From the NCBI GenBank assembly GCA_913042065.1, contig CAJWKB010000002.1, positions 1 to 62,299 of the forward strand: a stretch of 62,299 nucleotides of DNA, read 5' to 3'. Of this stretch, positions 60,174 through 62,299 are shown piece by piece. How positions within the stretch are numbered: position 1 is the first letter of the stretch; each line of letters begins with the position of its first letter. The notes under the pieces were generated by a model. It did not search any database. It had not been told where the DNA came from and worked only from the letters and a program-made list of their open reading frames with translations. Source of the stretch: an uncultured Alphaproteobacteria bacterium (GTDB taxonomy: Bacteria; Pseudomonadota; Alphaproteobacteria; Puniceispirillales; Puniceispirillaceae). The position numbers and the translations under genes are program-made.

Positions 60174-61442
60174 TCAGCACCTTTGGACTACCAACAGATC
60201 ATTCTGTGGCTCTTTAACTGTCACATCCACGAGACTTCCTGCAGCCACATAATCACCGCTAAGCTGCATCCTGCTGTAATTGCGGCCGTAGCCCATATTC
60301 CCTGTCTCGACAAGCATCTGATCACGGCTGCCAACCGCGTTTGCAAAGAAAACAGATTGCCTAGCCTTGCCGCAATCACGCAATGCAGCAGCGCGTTCCC
60401 GGATCAGGCCACCATCGAGCTGTGGCATCAACGCTGCCGGCGTTCCTTCACGAGGCGAGAATGGAAACACATGCAAAAAGGTAATCCCTGCCCGCTTGAT
60501 CAGATTAATACTCGCTTCGTGAGCTGCCGTTGTCTCGGTTGGAAAACCGGCAATTATGTCGGCACCGAAGACAATGTCTGGCCGCCGTCGGCGGGCCTCA
60601 TCACAGAATCTAACAACATCACGCGCTAGATGCCGCCGCTTCATGCGTTTGAGTATTAGATCATCGCCATGCTGGACGGAAAGGTGGATATGCGGCATCA
60701 ACCTTTCCTCGCATTCCAGCATTTCCATCAAATCATGATCGGGTTCAGCCGGATCAACGGATGACAGTCGAAGCCGGGGCAGATTAGGCAGTACGGCAAG
60801 CAGGTGCCGGACAAGCTCGCCAAGGCGCGGCCGACCAGGGATATCCGCTCCCCAGGATGTGATGTCAACGCCGGTCAGCACAATCTCGGCGCAGCCATTA
60901 TCAATCAACTTTCTGGCCGATTGGACAACCTGGTCGCGCGGCACAGACCGATTGTTACCACGGCCAAAAGGGATTATGCAGAAGGTACAGCGATGATCAC
61001 ATCCCTGCTGGATCTGTAGAAACCCCCTTGTGTGACCATGGAAGCCTTCAACCATGTGAGATGCTGTTTCTTGCAGCCTCATCACATCACCAACCACGAT
61101 ATCACCTATATTTTCACCAGCGCTAAGCGCCTGCCACTGATCGGGCTGCAGCTTCTCTTGATTGCCGATAACATGATCAACCTCAGGCATGTCCGCCCAG
61201 TTCAACGGAGCGATCTGAGCCGCGCATCCAGTTACAACAATTCGTGCATCAGGATTTTCCCTGCGCGCGCGGCGGATAGCCTGTCTCGCCTGCCGCTCCG
61301 CCTCAGTGGTAACCGCGCAGGTGTTGAAGACGATTGTATCATTCAGCCCGGCATCCGCTGCCTGATTACGCATGACTTCTGATTCCCAGATATTTAGGCG
61401 GCAGCCAAATGTCTGCAGCATTGGTGCATTGCGCTTAGCCAT
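60174..61442 (-). CDS. mtaB: tRNA t6A37 methylthiotransferase MtaB
   Basis: Radical-SAM enzyme converting t6A37 to ms2t6A37 in ANN-decoding tRNAs. The 422-residue protein has the UPF0004 cluster cysteines Cys14, Cys42 and Cys73, the radical-SAM CxxxCxxC at Cys148, Cys152 and Cys155 (GCDHRCTFCIIPFGRG), and a C-terminal TRAM-like domain with GYGRNYSRMQL. It lacks features specific to MiaB or RimO. The start overlaps the dapF stop by 8 bases. Confidence 0.95.
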   Translation of the reverse strand: MAKRNAPMLQTFGCRLNIWESEVMRNQAADAGLNDTIVFNTCAVTTEAERQARQAIRRARRENPDARIVVTGCAAQIAPLNWADMPEVDHVIGNQEKLQPDQWQALSAGENIGDIVVGDVMRLQETASHMVEGFHGHTRGFLQIQQGCDHRCTFCIIPFGRGNNRSVPRDQVVQSARKLIDNGCAEIVLTGVDITSWGADIPGRPRLGELVRHLLAVLPNLPRLRLSSVDPAEPDHDLMEMLECEERLMPHIHLSVQHGDDLILKRMKRRHLARDVVRFCDEARRRRPDIVFGADIIAGFPTETTAAHEASINLIKRAGITFLHVFPFSPREGTPAALMPQLDGGLIRERAAALRDCGKARQSVFFANAVGSRDQMLVETGNMGYGRNYSRMQLSGDYVAAGSLVDVTVKEPQNDLLVVQRC

Positions 61443-62289
61443 TTGCGGCCTCCAACACTTGCTTTACCGCCCCCTCCAACACACCATGAAAGGCATAGGC
61501 AACCGGGCCGGTCATTACCACCCGTCCACCCACGCTGCCATCATCCTGCCAGTCAATAGTGATAAGGCCACCATCCATCATGACACTGTTTTTGCGCCCG
61601 CCAAGACCACGTCTCGCAATCGCAACACCGACAGCGCAAGCACCGCTGCCACATGCCAGCGTGATGCCGGCACCGCGTTCCCAGACCCGCACCCGGAACA
61701 GATTCTCCTGCTGCCGGTGGACAATCGACAGATTGACCCGGCCGGGAAACAGATCATCATGTTCAATGGCCGGGCCAATCCGTTCCAGATCGACCGCTTC
61801 TACATCATCGACAAACACAACCGCATGTGGATTGCCCATCGAATGGCAGACCGCCGGCCCCGGGGCCGCCGCCAGCTCGACCGCAACCGTGTCCATTTCA
61901 CGGGCAAGCGGCACGTCCTGCCAGCCCATCTGAACCGGTCCCATATCGACGGACACCAGACCGTTCCCACAATGCCAGGCCTTTAACACGCCGCCATCCG
62001 TATTGATCTGCAGCGATTCCCTATCTTTCTCGCGCATGACCATAGCGGCAACACAGCGCGTTCCATTGCCGCAGGCCTGCGCGCAGCTGCCATCACTATT
62101 CAGAATTTCCATGAAAAAATCAGCGTCAGCAGCATCGCGGAGGATCAGAATCTGATCGCAGCCAATGCCATTTCGCCGGTCCGCGATGGCACACGCCGCC
62201 GCTGCATCAACGTGCAAGGCGGTGCTGCCGCGTGCATCAAGAATGACAAAGTCATTTCCAAGGCCATGCATTTTCACAAACTGTTTCAT
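61435..62289 (-). CDS. dapF: Diaminopimelate epimerase
   Basis: Converts LL- to meso-diaminopimelate for lysine and peptidoglycan. The 284-residue protein begins MKQFVKMHGLGNDFVILDAR and carries the two catalytic cysteines in ACGNGTRCVA and ACGSGACAVGV. An ATG three codons earlier (62298) touches the window edge, so the true start cannot be settled here. It opens the dapF-mtaB-ftsY set. lysA, the next enzyme, is at 7.4 kb on the plus strand. Confidence 0.96.
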   Translation of the reverse strand: MKQFVKMHGLGNDFVILDARGSTALHVDAAAACAIADRRNGIGCDQILILRDAADADFFMEILNSDGSCAQACGNGTRCVAAMVMREKDRESLQINTDGGVLKAWHCGNGLVSVDMGPVQMGWQDVPLAREMDTVAVELAAAPGPAVCHSMGNPHAVVFVDDVEAVDLERIGPAIEHDDLFPGRVNLSIVHRQQENLFRVRVWERGAGITLACGSGACAVGVAIARRGLGGRKNSVMMDGGLITIDWQDDGSVGGRVVMTGPVAYAFHGVLEGAVKQVLEAANG

Positions 62290-62299
62290 GCCGTGCATA

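Overview
This is a chromosomal window from an alphaproteobacterium, packed almost end to end with core metabolic and information-processing genes. The evidence is gene order. It includes an sdhCDAB-zapE-mdh-sucCDAB-lpd TCA block, an F1-only atpHAGDC operon beside rppH/ctpA, ffh-rpsP-rimM-trmD-rplS-leuCD, dapF-mtaB-ftsY, rplU-rpmA-obgE-proBA-nadD-rsfS-rlmH-gpmI, and etfBA next to a HIG1-domain protein. Base composition is near balanced by eye. The small compact genome style fits a marine lineage such as SAR116, but that placement is inference. I see no tRNA, rRNA, CRISPR array, insertion sequence, prophage or plasmid gene.

Layout. 0-5 kb: SCO1-like copper chaperone (-), YggT, folD, HIG1 protein, PduO-type cobalamin adenosyltransferase and etfBA (+). 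5-8.7 kb: TlpA thioredoxin (-) divergent from argH, a 41-residue lipoprotein and lysA. 8.7-14 kb: zinc-ribbon membrane protein (-), YdcF paralogue (+), then a minus-strand group of HAD phosphatase, folB, methyltransferase, chorismate mutase and tyrA. 14-15.8 kb: the only long non-coding stretch, then a solitary enolase-superfamily gene. 15.9-25.7 kb: a plus-strand run from rplU to rppH. 25.7-33 kb: atp operon and priA (-). 33.2-35.5 kb: transaldolase-like gene, DUF484 and xerC (+). 35.6-49 kb: TCA block (-). 49-50 kb: pyridoxal kinase (+). 50-62.3 kb: asd, leuBDC, rplS-trmD-rimM-rpsP, ffh, a second YdcF (+), ftsY, mtaB and dapF (-).

How the genes work together. The TCA and respiratory genes (sdh, mdh, suc, lpd, etf, SCO1, atp) form the energy core. 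asd, dapF and lysA belong to the lysine/diaminopimelate branch; argH, proBA, leuBCD and tyrA/chorismate mutase indicate amino-acid prototrophy. ffh and ftsY are both present, giving the complete protein part of the bacterial SRP pathway.

No obvious new multi-gene system was found, and I do not claim one. The most useful second-look items are these. FtsEX and EnvC are absent from the two places where many alphaproteobacteria keep them. L21 and S16 carry long tails of opposite charge. A terminator-like hairpin sits between a candidate promoter and mdh. Structured leaders precede rplU and ffh. atpH probably starts at TTG. The lone enolase-superfamily gene has an unusual metal-ligand motif.
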